Shown here piece after piece: positions 32,465 through 44,137 of a stretch of DNA of 64,000 bases. The notes below the pieces were generated by a model. That model made no database searches. It saw only the letters and a program-made list of their open reading frames with translations, and was not told where the DNA came from. The translations under genes and the position numbers were made by a program. The stretch is from Brachypodium distachyon (lineage: Eukaryota > Streptophyta > Magnoliopsida > Poales > Poaceae), in assembly GCF_000005505.3 (NCBI RefSeq), contig NC_016132.3, positions 20,884,501 to 20,948,500 on the forward strand, read 5' to 3'. Each line of letters opens with the position of its first letter. The stretch's first letter is position 1.

Positions 32465-32990
32465 CTCTAGTGGCGGTTTCTATGGTCCAAAAAATTCACC
32501 GTCACTGGACGTCATTGGAGGAATCCAAAACGAACACCAATGGCGGTGAGCAAACCACCGCCACTGCTAGTGGAGCACCAGTGGCGGTGAAAGCACTCGC
32601 ACGACCAGCACCGCCACCGGTGCTCTAGCACCTGTGGCGGTGGTCGTTCACCGCCACTGGAGCTCTTTAGTGGTCACTGGCGCACGATCTACAGTGGCAG
32701 TTAAAGTGGTCCAAAAAACAAACCGCCACTGGTAAGTCGTTGCAAGAATCTGAAACAAATATCAGTGACAGTTAGCTTCCACCGCCACTGATACTGGAGC
32801 ACTAGTGGCGGTGCGAGCACTCATACGGCTGTCACCGCCATAGTGATCCTGGTACTAGTGGCCGCATAAGTTAACCGCCACTAGTGCTCCTAGTACCAGT
32901 GGCCGCTTCAGTTAACCGCCACTAGAGCTCTTCAGACTTTCCCATCCTGGTTACCAGTGGCGGGCAGATTCTTTGAACCGCCACTGGTAA
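32465..32990. repeat. CACTA 5' subterminal repeats
   Basis: More than a dozen copies of AGTGGCGGT and ACCGCCACT in both orientations, many paired as short hairpins around GGTGC/GAGC spacers. In En/Spm such motifs are transposase-binding sites (family knowledge). Confidence 0.9.
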
Positions 32991-32996
32991 GTTATC

Positions 32997-33003
32997 TATA
33001 AAA
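32997..33003 (+). promoter_or_regulatory. TATA box of the CACTA transposase gene
   Basis: TATAAAA directly after the last ACCGCCACT motif. A leader with CGCGCGTCTCTGGACCAGC begins about 35 bp downstream; the same arrangement is seen at 39329. Confidence 0.75.
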
Positions 33004-33344
33004 GCAAAGTTATTGTGGCCTTATCTTCCTCAGCTCGCGCGTCTCTGGACCAGCTGCGGCTCCTCAACACAGGCGACGGCGAAGCTCTGCCAAAATTCCA
33101 TGGCGCCGGCGGCCGAAAGGTTGCTCCCTTTCCCTCTCCTTCTTCCTCCTCTCCCTCTCCTTTCCTCTAGCTCCTTCCTCTCTTCTCTTCTTCCTCGATC
33201 TGCCTCAAATGGCGCCGGCGGCCGGGAGGAGCTCGATCTCTCTCCAGGAGCTGTCCCGACCGGCCCCCTTGCTCAGGAGCTCCCCCACTCTTCCCCTAGC
33301 TCGGTTTCTCCCTCTCTTTCTGCTGCTGGTTGCTGCGTGCCCCC

Positions 33345-33349
<5 letters not shown>

Positions 33350-33381
<32 letters not shown>

Positions 33382-33386
33382 CCCCT
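33350..33386. repeat. (TC)n microsatellite in the transposase leader
   Basis: CTCTCTCTCT run in the 5' leader, interrupted once. Confidence 0.9.
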
Positions 33387-33649
33387 CTCTCTCTGTGATT
33401 AATTAAGCTCTCACTCAATAAAATATGTGTTGGATGTGCATGTTCCGCGGCCATTGTGCCGTGTTTGTAAATTTTTGTTTGCACATGTATACGGGCCATC
33501 GTGCCATGTGTGCTCACATGTGGGTGTGGGTGAGTGTTTATTTGGCAATTTTTTGTAAAATTTGTAAACTTTATAGCAAAGGTCATGCCGAAATTTTGTG
33601 TGATACTATATGTAACTTGATATATGTTTGTTTATCGTGTTTTAGCTCG

Positions 33650-36600
33650 ATGATCCGTGCTTGGATGTACGAGGAGATAGGAAATTGCGAAGATTGGATA
33701 AGAAAACTGAAGGACTTCACTGATGTCGCCACGGAACATATGCTGAGAAAAGGGGACGACATGATATGTTGTTCATGTAGCAATTGTCGTAACACAACGA
33801 TACTTCTACCAAACGATGTGGAGTTGCACTTGCTCCTGCACGGTTTTGTGTTGGGTTATTCACGTTGGACTTCTCACGGCGAGGATGCCATTGAAGTTGA
33901 AAGAGACCCAGAAATGGAGAACATGGAGCATGATGATCCACCTGACGAACCATGCCGTGGAAAAGATCAAGAAGTTCCGCAAGGCAGGGTGGCCGAAATG
34001 CTAGATGATGTGCACCTGCGGAAATAGTTAGATGACGCAGACGATGAGATAGTGTCCCGTAAATTTCAGAAGCTGAGGGAGGACGCAGAGACGACATTGT
34101 ATGAAAATGCAGGGCTGGACAAAAGTGTGCTGGAAGTAACGCTCGAACTTCTCCGAATGAAGGCAAAATATAACATCGTGGACTCGGGATTCATGGATAT
34201 TTTGAGTTACCTTTCTACAGTTCTTCCTGCAGGCAACATGTTGCCTAAGAGCGCGTACGAAGCGAAGAAGGTTGCATGTCCCCTCGGGTTAGAGGTTGTC
34301 AGATACCATGCTTGTCCGTTGGACTGCATCATATACAAGGGTGACTACAAAGATATGCACACTGTCCAGTATGCAAAACATCCTGATACAGGAAGAAAGA
34401 CCCCAATCCTGAGGGCCTCCCGGAGGAAGAAGTGACTCGTGGTCCAGCGGCGAAGACGGTATGGTACCTCCCGTGTGGTAGCGGGCTGGAGCATTGGTTT
34501 CAAAACGAGAAGGAGGCCAGGTGGTTCATCTTCCATGACCCTACTCAGAAGGATATCGATCCTGATGGGATGTACCGTAACGACGATGGTGTACTCAGAC
34601 ACCCCACCGATGCGGCTCAATGGAGGACCCTGGACGAGGAGTTTCCAGACTTTGGCGCAGAGCTCAGGAACATCAGCTTCGGGATGAGTACGGACGGAAT
34701 CAATCCGTTCGGAAACATGAGCAGCAAACACAGCACATGGCCGGTGATCATGTTCATATACAACCTTCCTCCGTGGCTTATCATGAAGAGGAAGTACATC
34801 CACCTATCCATGCTCATACAAAGCCCTAAGCAACCGGGAGTTGATCTGAACGTGTATCTAGAGCTACTGAAAGATGAACTTGTGGAACTTTGGAGTACGG
34901 GCCGAAAGGTTTGGGACGCTCACAAGAAGGAGGAGTTCACCCTTCGGGCAGCTCTGCTGACATGAGTGCATGACTACCCTGCGAAAGAGAACTCATCTTG
35001 CCAACTCACACATGGATACAAAGCGTGTACAAAGTGCGGGGATGAAACGAACTCCCAGAGGCTGCCAGTTTCACAGAAGATTGTGTACATGGGACACCGT
35101 AAGTGGTTGCAACCCGATGACCCATGGAGGAAGGACAAGAAAAACTTCAATGGGAGGTCAGAGCCTCGCCCGAAGCCCAGGGAAAAGAGTGGGCATGAAA
35201 TCTATGAAATTGTTAGGAACTTCGAAGTTGTTGCCGGGAAAGCAAATCCGCAAGCAAAAGAGAAGGATGGCGATGGACCTGTGTGAAAAAGGAGGTCTGT
35301 GTTTTGGGACCTGCCTTACTGGAAATTCTTACAAAGCCGTCACACCATAGATGTCATGCACGTCGAGAAGAACGTCTGTGACAGCTTGTTGGGCTTGCTA
35401 ATGAACAATGCAGATAAGACAAAAGATGGGCCAAAGGCACGGAAGGACCTGGAGTTCTTGGGCATAAGGAAGAAGCTGTGGGCGGTAGAGGAAGAGTCAC
35501 CGGAATACCACAATGGTGAAGTCACGGTAATGACACGATGTAAACCTGCGTGTTACACCTTGAGCAAAGCCGAGTTACACAGAATGTGCCAGTGTCTCCA
35601 CAGCATTAAAGTTCCATCCAACTACTCGTCTAGCATTAAGAGACTCGTTGACATGAAGAGTCGCCAGCTTGTTGGTATGAAGTCTCATGACTGCCATGTG
35701 ATTATCACGCAGTTACTTCCAGTTGCAATAAGAGGTGCCATGGAGCCATGGGTCAGAGAGACGGTCATGAAGCTTTGTGACTTCTTTGACACAATCGGGC
35801 AAAAGTCCATCACGGTGGAACGCTGCCTCCAGTTGAAGGATTCAATGATACAAATTTTGTGTGAATGTGAGATGTTCTTCCCTCCAACATTCTTTGATAT
35901 CGGTACATCTGATGGTCCATATCACCGACGAGATAATCCTATTAGGACCCTCCTTTCTGCACAACATGTGTGGGCCCGAACGATACAACGGGGTGCTGAA
36001 GCGGTATGTTCGTAACAGGGGGCATCCGGAAGGTAGCATCATGCAAGGCTACCATGCAGAAGAGTGTGTGGAGTACGCCACTGATTGGTTGGCGGATCGC
36101 AAACCCATAGGAGTACCCGAATCACGACATAAGGGCAAACTAGAAGGTGAAGGTGGGCTTGGTCAGAAGGTTCTGGATGTGTATTCATCGGGGAGAGAGG
36201 ACGACTATATGAGAGCACATACAATGGTGTTGCAACATATGTACGAGGTTCAGCCTTTCATCGACATGCATATGGAAGAACTTGAAAACCGGTACCCTAA
36301 CAGGAGTGCTGATTGGATACACAAGACTCACAATGCAACATTCGCCATGTGGCTCAAGAGTTTTTGGTATGCCAGGGTGGCGGCAAATGAAGAAGAAAGG
36401 ACCGCTCAAAAGTTCTCGTAGCTACCCGACGACTGCATAGTGACTTACCAGTTGTACGCAATGAACGGGTATACGTACTACACCAAGGATCAAGATCGTA
36501 AGAGCAGTTACCAAAATAGCGGTATAGTGCTGGCTGCTGAGACTACTTCTAATAACCAAGGCACTACAGAAGCGTACTATGGCGTGATCGAAGAGATCTG

Positions 36601-37102
36601 GGAGCTTGACTACACCTTCACCACCATCCCCATGTTCCGTGTCAGATGGGCACGTGATGTCAGACAAGAAGATCATAGATTCACAATAATGACCCTGTCT
36701 CGTGAGGTTCCTCGTCATAAAGTGGACATGAAGTAAATCTCGGCAAGATCGGAACCATGGCAGTTTGCTTCAAAATGCAAACAAGTTTTCTTCATCGACG
36801 ACCCGACAAGCAAGAACCGTGTTGTCGTAAGGAGAGGGAAAAGAAGCATAGTTGGCGTCGACAGAGTTACTTCACAACAAGACTATGAAGGTTTTCCTGA
36901 TCCAACGTCAAAGCAAGAAGAAGTAGCAAAAGAAGAAGAAGAAGAAGAAGAAGAAGCATCACGGACAATCCAGACAAGGAAGAAGTCAAGACCTGAGGCG
37001 AGAGAGGGGGCATACGCTAGAAGCCGGCACAGCGAGACCCTAACACATAAGAGGAGGAGAAGACCAGAAAGAAGAAGAAGGACAAGATTGTGGAATAGTT
37101 AA
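33650..37102 (+). pseudogene. TNP2-type CACTA transposase, decayed
   Basis: The reading starts at ATG 33650 just after an acceptor-like TTTTAG. In order: transposase-associated zinc-finger-like domain (WMYEEIGNCEDW ... CSCSNC ... HLLLHGF, 33660-33880); TNP2 core (WYLPCGSGLEHWF ... STDGINPFGNMSSKHSTWPV ... YNLPPWLIMKRKY, 34450-34960; FWDLPYWKFLQSRHTIDVMH, 35300-35360); DUF4218-like (LGPSFLHNMCGPERYNGVLK, 35940-36020); DUF4216-like (36580-36880); and a Lys/Glu/Arg-rich tail to TAG near 37100. The coding is broken by in-frame stops at 34025 (TAG), 34963 (TGA), 35284 (TGA), 36419 (TAG) and 36734 (TAA), and by frame changes near 34420 and 35905. Most stops fit single C-to-T or G-to-A changes of Gln or Trp codons. 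Introns may explain some breaks but not all. Confidence 0.88.
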
Positions 37103-37169
37103 ATATTTGTGTATCTTTTCGTAGTTGATGTTTCACGGTGCTTTTGAATGGAAAATTGTAACTTGTATT

Positions 37170-37565
37170 ATGTCAAATTTCAAATCAAAAGTCTTAAATA
37201 TGTTCTGAATTTCAAATAACTTGTTGAAATTTGAAATCAAAAATATGTTCTGAATTTGAAATAACTTGTTCAAATTTGATAGCAAAATGTCTTAAATAAC
37301 TTGTTCACATTTCAAATCAAATGTCTTAAATATGTTCTGAATTTGAAATAACTTGTTCAAATTTGATAGCAAAATGTCTTAAAAAACTTGTTCAAATTTC
37401 AGATCAAATGTCTTAAATAACTTGTTCAAATTTCAGATCAAATGTCTTAAATAACTTGTTCAAATTTCAAATCAAATGTCTTAAATATGTTCTGAATTTG
37501 AAATAACTTGTTCAAATTTGAAATCAAATGTCTTAAATATTTTCTGAACTTCAAAATAACTTGAT
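37170..37565. repeat. AT-rich minisatellite inside the CACTA element
   Basis: About nine units built from AACTTGTTCAAATTTCA(A/G)ATCAAATGTCTTAAAT with an optional ATGTTCTGAATTTGAAAT insert, giving unit lengths of about 34 or 52 bp. It begins soon after the transposase stop, in the 3'UTR position. Confidence 0.85.
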
Positions 37566-37904
37566 CAAATTTCGTGGAAAAAAATTAGCCCATCTAGTCA
37601 ACACGGCTTTTCGGGTTCGGGCCCAGCCCGGCGAACCAAGGAGCTACCTACTACCTACTAATGCCGGTTTGACTGGGCCCACATGGCTTTTGACTGAGCC
37701 CACCAAGTACAATCGGACCGACAACCGGGCCCACTGGCCAGGAACAGAGCACAACCGGGCCCACTGGCCAGGAGCAGAGTACTACGGGAAATTGAATCGG
37801 AAGTGATGACCGAGTTGGAGAATCCTATTTATGCTGGTCGAAACGGCTGTAAACAAGCGAGGTGGGACTAAACTCCCAACTCGCTTCGCGGAAGCTCGCG
37901 CTGA

Positions 37905-39320
37905 GGAGCACTAGTGGCGGTGAAAACGCAAGAACCGCCACTGGTGTGAGGCACTGGTGGCGGTGAAACGAATTGAACGGCCATTAGTAATGAGCACGAG
38001 TGGCGGTGCCGACAACTAAAACAGCCACTGGTATGATTTTTTCTTTTCTCGCCTATTTTTTCTGACATTTTTTTCTACTATTTTTTTCTTTTTATTTCAA
38101 TAATAGGAAGTTTGAGAGAGAATTCACCCAAAACTTTAGGAATTTTGGAATAAATTCGTAAGCCGCTGATACGTTTTTAACCACTAGTGGCGGTGAGTAC
38201 ACAACAAACCGCCACTACTATTGAGCACTAGTGGTGGTGCTTGCAGCTCGACCCGCCGCCGGCATGATTCGCAGTATCACTGGAGACCCTAAGTTTGTGT
38301 ACCATGTATCAGTGGCGGTTCTCATGACAAAAACCGCCACTGGTGATGAATTTCCAATAAGCTATTAAATTCATATTATATTCTCTACGTTTTAAATAAA
38401 TACATCACCTCTAATTTTATGTGTATAATAATATTGTTTATCCTCAATAGACGTTTGAACCATAAATTCAAATGTTATATACCCTAATTTCTATGATTAA
38501 GTGTCATTATGTCTGGCTTTTGTGCTATAAAAATTATATAAAATTCAATTTTTCTCAAAAAATTGTCAATTTTGGTGTCGACACTTCCCTATTGCTATAG
38601 AACACCCCTAAAAAAATTGAAGTTCAAACAAAGAAAACATGTCACATTTGGTTCATGGGGTTGGATGGTTTCTAAGAGATCTACCCTAGATGGTTCCAAA
38701 ATGATGAACCAAAGTGAAAAAAAGAAGAACCAAGGTGCATACTTTTGAATTTTTGGACAAAAATTATATGTAAGATTGTTGATTGATAGAAACTTTCCAT
38801 GCAAATTTTCAGATCATTTTGAGCAAAATTCAATTTTAAATAAATTAATAACTTGAATATGAACAACATGAACATATAAATTGTTGATGATATTTTTGTA
38901 TTTAGGTTTGAAACTTTGAATGGGACATGATATTAGTAGTTTACACTCAAAAGGACAGGTGTTTTAATTTTTGGGTGTACACAGAATATAATATGAATTT
39001 TAAAACTTGATTCAGAAATTTGTATCAGTGGCGGTTTGCATGTAAACCGCCACTAGTGCCAGATCCAGGAGCACTGGTGCAGCACCAGCACTACAGGCAG
39101 TAAGGAGCACTACTGGCAGTTGGGGGAACGAACCGGCCACGGGTGCTCAGCACCGGTGGCGGTTGGCGGAACAAACCAGCCACTGGTGTTGGCTCCAGCG
39201 CTACAGGCAGTGAGGAGCACTGGTGGCGGTTTGTTCTACTGAACCGCCACCGGGTGCTTGCTGAAAAATACCCGTGGGCAGCACCAGTGGCCGGTCTCTC
39301 ACTTGGAACGCCACTCGTGC
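37905..39320. repeat. Internal cluster of CACTA subterminal motifs
   Basis: AGTGGCGGT / ACCGCCACT motifs are dense at 37910-38030, 38180-38345 and 39020-39315, separated by an AT-rich gap (38350-39000). They occur immediately upstream of the second gene's TATA box, as the left cluster does for the first gene. Confidence 0.88.
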
Positions 39321-39328
39321 TGCAGTCC

Positions 39329-39336
39329 TATAAATA
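39329..39336 (+). promoter_or_regulatory. TATA box of the second CACTA gene
   Basis: TATAAATA follows ACGCCACTCGTGCTGCAGTCC. The leader GCCCGCGCGTCTCTCAGACCAG matches the leader of the first gene at 33033 (CTCGCGCGTCTCTGGACCAG), and the following intron shares CTTTATAGCA(C/A)(G/A)GGTCATGCCGAA. Confidence 0.72.
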
Positions 39337-40285
39337 GAAAGCGACGAGACTTGGCGAAATTTCGAACTCTCGCCCGCGCGTCTCTCAGACCAGCAGCGGC
39401 ACAGCCTAAACCCTATAGGCGACGCCCTGCCCCGCCGCCGTTCCCCACCCCCACCCGCGTCGCTGCCGACATTCCCCTCCTCCTCCCCCACCCGCCGTCG
39501 TTGTCGCCGTTCCCCTCCTCTCCTCTAGCCCCTCCTCTTCCCCTTCTCCTCCTTGACCCACCGTCGCCGTTCGCCACCGCCGCCGCCGCCATGTTCCGCA
39601 CGCATGGACCACGGCGTCGGCCACGGCGGATCTTCCACCCTGCGTCGAGCCGACGGAGGAGGCGGCGCCGCCCCGCCGCACGGCGGATTCGGGCCCGCCG
39701 GATTTCGTGGACGAGGTCCGAAATCCGGCGGCCAAGCCCCCCCGCGACGACACACCGCCAGGGTCCCCGGCTGCCGGCGACGAGGTAAGTTCTAGGGTTA
39801 GAAAAAAATTAAGTTTACTGTTTACTGTTTACTGTGATATACTAATGTGATATAATGTGATATACTGTTCTAGGAGGAATAGGGTTAGTTTTAGGGTTAG
39901 TTTTAGTTTTAGGGTTTGTGAATGTGAATGTGATACAATTGAATATGCATGACGGTAGGGTTAAGGATTAGGACGATTAGTGTATTTTTTTTGATACAAT
40001 TGAATATGCATGATGTGGGCCCGGCCATCATGCCGAGGCCGTTGAAATTTAAGGGGCCGGCCATCGCGCCGAGGGGGATATGTGGGTGGGTAATTTTTAT
40101 GCAGGTTTCATTATCGGGTAGACCAATTCGCTAGCTTTATAGCACGGGTCATGCCGAATTTTTCTAGATTTACAGTACAGGTCATGCCGAATTTTACAAT
40201 TTTTTAAAGTAATCCATGTAGGGGCATTGTATAGGAAGCTCAGGGTCGCGATGGAGAATACCCTGAGGACTCACCTTAGGGTTCT

Positions 40286-43200
40286 TTGTCGTCGGGCACA
40301 CCAATAGCCCATAGCCAAGACGACGAGCCTGAACACGGCGGCGGTGATCCTTCGGGCTTCAATGCAGGCTCTGAGGCTACCACGTCGCACGCTACTTCGA
40401 AGAAGAAGAAGAAGAAGGCGCCGCATGGGTCTAACAAGCCAACGAAGGAGAAATTCATCATCACCAGGACTCATGACGTGGGGAAACCCGTGAGTCCAAA
40501 GAGGGCTGCGTCGTATTTTGCCAACACATGCAACACAATCGTTCGCGAGTTCACGAACATCAATCAGAGATGGACCGAGGTTCCTGAGAGCGTAAAGCAA
40601 GATTGTTATGCCAAGGCAGGGAGAGGTTCGAGGAGCTTGATCCCATGCTCCATGAAGAAGTATTTGGAGCGATGAAGACCACAATGCGTAGGGGTCAGAG
40701 CAATTGGGGTACCAAGGCCAGAGCTTTTTTGAACGAAGACTGGGAGTCGGTGATTCATAAGAAATGGCCGAGGATCACAGAGGAGGAATGGGAGGAGTTC
40801 GAGGAGAGGGAAAAGGATCCAAGATTCATAGCAACCCAAGAGTGGTACGCGGCGCTACGTGCCAAGAGAAAATTTAACCACCGCCTTGGCAGTCGTGGTA
40901 TCGAGGGAAAGAAGCCGGTGTGGGCGAAGGAGGACGCTGAGCTTGCGGCAAGAGGGATAGTCCCTCCTGTCCCAACAATGCTCCGTCATGACCGATCCAC
41001 CACCTTTGTGCGGAGTACCATGACCAAAGAACAGTGGGCGGGCCTAAAGCCTATCCGCGAAGACCAGAAAGTTTTAATCGTAAGGCCTCAACCGCCACTT
41101 CTTTTTCAGTTTAGCTTCTAACACACTCACTTATAAATTGGCGCCGACTATGTCTTATTTCAGGACAAGGTCGCCAAGTTCGAGTCGGAAGGCTCCCACG
41201 ACGAGCTCCGTGCACAGTGGGATTCACCACTAAGCTATGCTCTAGGAAGAAATGAGCACGGGGGCCATATTCGAGCCTTAGGAACCGGGGCCCTTCGCCG
41301 CAAAGTATTTCCTCAAGAGAAAGAAGCCCGGAGCCGTAAAAGAAAGGCCGAGAAGCACGAAGAAATAATAGAGGTGGCAAAAAAGGCAGCGAGGGAGGAG
41401 TTTTTAGCTTGCTTGAAAAAAGCAAGGGACTCCGGCCAGACTATGGAGGAGTTCGTTGCTACATATGATGGCAACCGGGGCGCGACACCGAGGCCTATGA
41501 CTCCGAATGATCATCAGTCGACTCTGAATCCTTCGCCGCCACCGTATAAGAGCAGTGCTGGCTCCGGCACCGAACTCCCGGATGACCCTGTTGGCCCATC
41601 TGATGACATCCCGGTAAGCTCCTTATTGGTACTATAGTATATATATATACTTAATTACGTCATTCTTCACACCATAACACTAACGTACGCATGTTAATTT
41701 GTTTGTCATGCACAGAAGAGTATTAAGTGCCGGATATTGATGCCATCCACCGGGAATCCGGTAGGCGCGCGTGGTATGCTGATGCCAAGGTCGTGCACAA
41801 CACGCCCATGGCCCCGGATCATGTCAGGGTGCAGGTAGACTACGTGCTCCCAGAATTTGACAAGACGCCGGTCCCTTATCCTCCAGAGGAGGAATCAGTG
41901 ACTCTAGGGCTATGCCGGGGCACGTACATCCAGTGGCCCAGGAGGTTGGTTTCCCTAGCTACCCAACCTTCTCCCTCTCCGTCGTGTCCCGGAGCATCTC
42001 CACCGGCTTCCGCTCGACGACTTCCCTCTCCATCGCCCCTTGGCCCATCCCCCAATAAGCCGGCATGTCCGGACTCACCAACGTCAGGGCAAGGAGGCTT
42101 CAATTTCGAACTAGCGCAAGACTGCAGCAATGATGACGCTGCACAAGCTCATGTGCCGCCGCCTAATCCGTCGCCGCCCCACCGTAAAGACAGCCAACCC
42201 TCACAACCACCAAGACCTGCACCCGTGCCACGAAAATCTGTGGCGGGCGCGCTGGAGTACGCATCTGGCAAGCAGGTCTTCCAGACCTTCAAGGATCAAG
42301 AGGATGCCGAGTTTTTGAAACGCCGGTGCACCAATAAGAGGGGGTCCAAAATCAGCAAGAGATCTAGTGACTCGAAAAGTAAAGAGTTGGACTCAACGGG
42401 CAAGCAACCCAGCAATCCGCCAATAATCAAAGGGAATTGGGAAAACCGGCCAAATATTTTGAATATGAAGCCCCCCCCCCCCCCCTTAGCTGGTGATTTA
42501 GTCGGCGGAGCCTACTTCGTGGCCAGGGAATTTGAAAAAGTGCTGATGTTCTACCTTGGACGATCGATGGTCAACCTTAAGGACCTAAGGAGCCTGCCGC
42601 GAGAGATGCAAGAGCTACATGGCTACTACATGGCATCATCAGCTAATTCTGCACAACATGGTCAATAGATGAATGTGAAGGTGCCAGAGTATTATGGCTT
42701 CTACGATGCTTAAACAGGGGACCTGCAGACAAAGGAATTTACCTTCGGCGTGGACTTCCTTGAGTTGTTTCATGTCTTCAACCAAAAGTGCTTAGACAAC
42801 AACATGTTAAGACTCTGGTGTGTATACTTCACAACGGAGTCCTTCCGCCTGAAAGAACCACATGTTGCCATCGCCGATCATGTCCTGTTCAGCAAAGCAA
42901 CCATCGGTCTAGAAGAATGGAAACGGGGTTCGAGAGTGAAGGCAATTTCATACCTATCTAAGTTCTTCGCAATGCACAAGCAACGCCTTTATGTTCTTAC
43001 ACTCTACCATTTAGAGTAAGTTGTTCTCACGACCATTAATTGCTTTCTTTCTCGTTCCACTAAGTTGTTTTCTTTTCGGTTATAAATATATGTTCTTTTT
43101 GCAAACAGCGAACATTGGGTGGTGGTGACCTTCTCTTTCGAAGAAGGGTCAGTGACGTATCTTAATCCACTCCGACGGAAGAAAGGCTACGAGCAGCGCG

Positions 43201-43559
43201 ACTTCAAAGCCGTCGGAACAGCGTGGAAAAAGGCGGTGACTGAATATGAGTTGCCAAGCTACGGCGGGAAGAAAATAACCCATCACAGAAACTTCCCATG
43301 CATACAACAGCCGCAAGGTACAGTCTTCTATGGATACCACTGCGCGTACATCATCCGCAATTGGATCACCAATTTCAAGCCCAAGACGAAGATGACCTAC
43401 AAGCAGATGGTGGATTACTTCAAGACGGAATCAGAATATGGACACAACCCAGCTGTTCTTGTGTTCGATATTCAGAGGGAGATAGCCACCATTCTCAACA
43501 AAGAGGTCCTGAATGAAAACGATGATTTTTATGAAGGTGGGGTTGTGCCGATGTATTGA
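40286..43559 (+). pseudogene. Second CACTA gene: Transposase_24-like protein joined to an Ulp1-like domain
   Basis: A leader exon lies around 39340-39790 (start codon unclear). Recognisable coding begins near 40286: Lys-rich segment, then NTCNTIVREFTNINQRW, with a frame change near 40610 to HEEVFGAMKTTMRRGQSNW... and EEEWEEFEEREKDPRFIATQ, typical of the plant Ptta/En/Spm Transposase_24 family. After an intron near 41077-41162: GRNEHGGHIRALGTGALRR. A Pro/Ser-rich linker with C14 follows (41727-42668). The C-terminal region (42690-43559, one intron about 43017-43108) resembles Ulp1/C48 peptidases: EHWVVVTFSFEEGSVTYL, IQQPQGTVF. The Ulp1 Cys position appears as Tyr and the Asp as Asn. Stops at 42666 and about 42711 also break it. 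Confidence 0.75.
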
Positions 43560-43627
43560 AACTTTGATGTACAATGTTAAATATTGAATATCTGTGTTTT
43601 TGTAATAAGTTTTGTGAACGGATGGTG

Positions 43628-43628
<1 letters not shown>

Positions 43629-43717
<89 letters not shown>
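43629..43717. repeat. (TA)44 microsatellite at the 3' end of the second CACTA gene
   Basis: About 89 bp of uninterrupted TA, 70 bp downstream of the TGA at 43557-43559. Confidence 0.97.
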
Positions 43718-43720
<3 letters not shown>

Positions 43721-43777
43721 ACTATGATATATTGATGTTCAATGCTACAGGAATATTCTAATATAAAAAAATATTTT

Positions 43778-44118
43778 TTACCGCCACTGGTAGAGTACAG
43801 TGGCGGTTGCGTCCCACCGCCACTGGTGCAGTACCAGTGGCGGTGACAGAGAACCGCCACTGGTGCCACGAAAGCATACCAGTGGCGGTGAGGCATCACG
43901 GCCACTGATATACTACCAGTGGCGGTGGGTAAGCACCGCCGCTGTAATGTAACAGTGGCTGTCCTTTTCACGGCCACCGGTACACTTTCTGAAACTCCTT
44001 ACGGATTACCAGCGGCGGTTGTACAAACCGCCACGGTGCTGGCTAGCACCGGTGGCGCAGGCTTAGTGACGGTCCGCGTTACCGCCACCGGTGTGTAATT
44101 CGGACCGCCGCTGCTAAC
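43778..44118. repeat. CACTA 3' subterminal repeats
   Basis: About 15 copies of AGTGGCGGT / ACCGCCACT and close variants, up to about 35 bp from the right terminus. Confidence 0.9.
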
Positions 44119-44134
44119 CTTTTCCCAAACAGTG
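44118..44134 (-). repeat. CACTA right terminal inverted repeat with TSD TCG at 44135-44137
   Basis: CCTTTTCCCAAACAGTG, complement CACTGTTTGGGAAAAGG. The fifth base is G where the left end has A. Confidence 0.85.
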
Positions 44135-44137
44135 TCG

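Larger units (their letters stand above)
32433..44134 (+). mobile_element. Full-length CACTA (En/Spm-type) DNA transposon, 11.7 kb
   Basis: The left end is CACTACGCCAGAATGGG; the right end, read as complement, is CACTGTTTGGGAAAAGG. The element is flanked by the 3-bp target duplication TCG (32430-32432, 44135-44137), as expected for CACTA. Clusters of AGTGGCGGT / ACCGCCACT fill both subterminal regions (32465-32990 and 43778-44100) and a third internal cluster (37905-39320). It encodes, left to right, a TNP2-type transposase and a second protein with a Transposase_24-like region and an Ulp1-like region, both with stops or frameshifts. The (TA)n and minisatellite tracts are internal. It is not autonomous in its present state, but both ends look mobilisable in trans. 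Confidence 0.93.

Noticed and set aside
36930..36960. GAA repeat as an independent microsatellite feature
   Set aside because: It encodes the acidic run in the transposase tail; noted as part of that gene.
39258..39795. 176-codon ORF in the leader of the second CACTA gene
   Set aside because: Spans the TATA box and GC-rich leader; low-complexity Pro/Arg sequence, other frames equally open.
32433..44134. Two CACTA elements nested or fused
   Set aside because: The middle cluster of subterminal motifs suggested it, but no internal CACTA terminus or second TSD was found; kept as one element with a refutation test in the findings.
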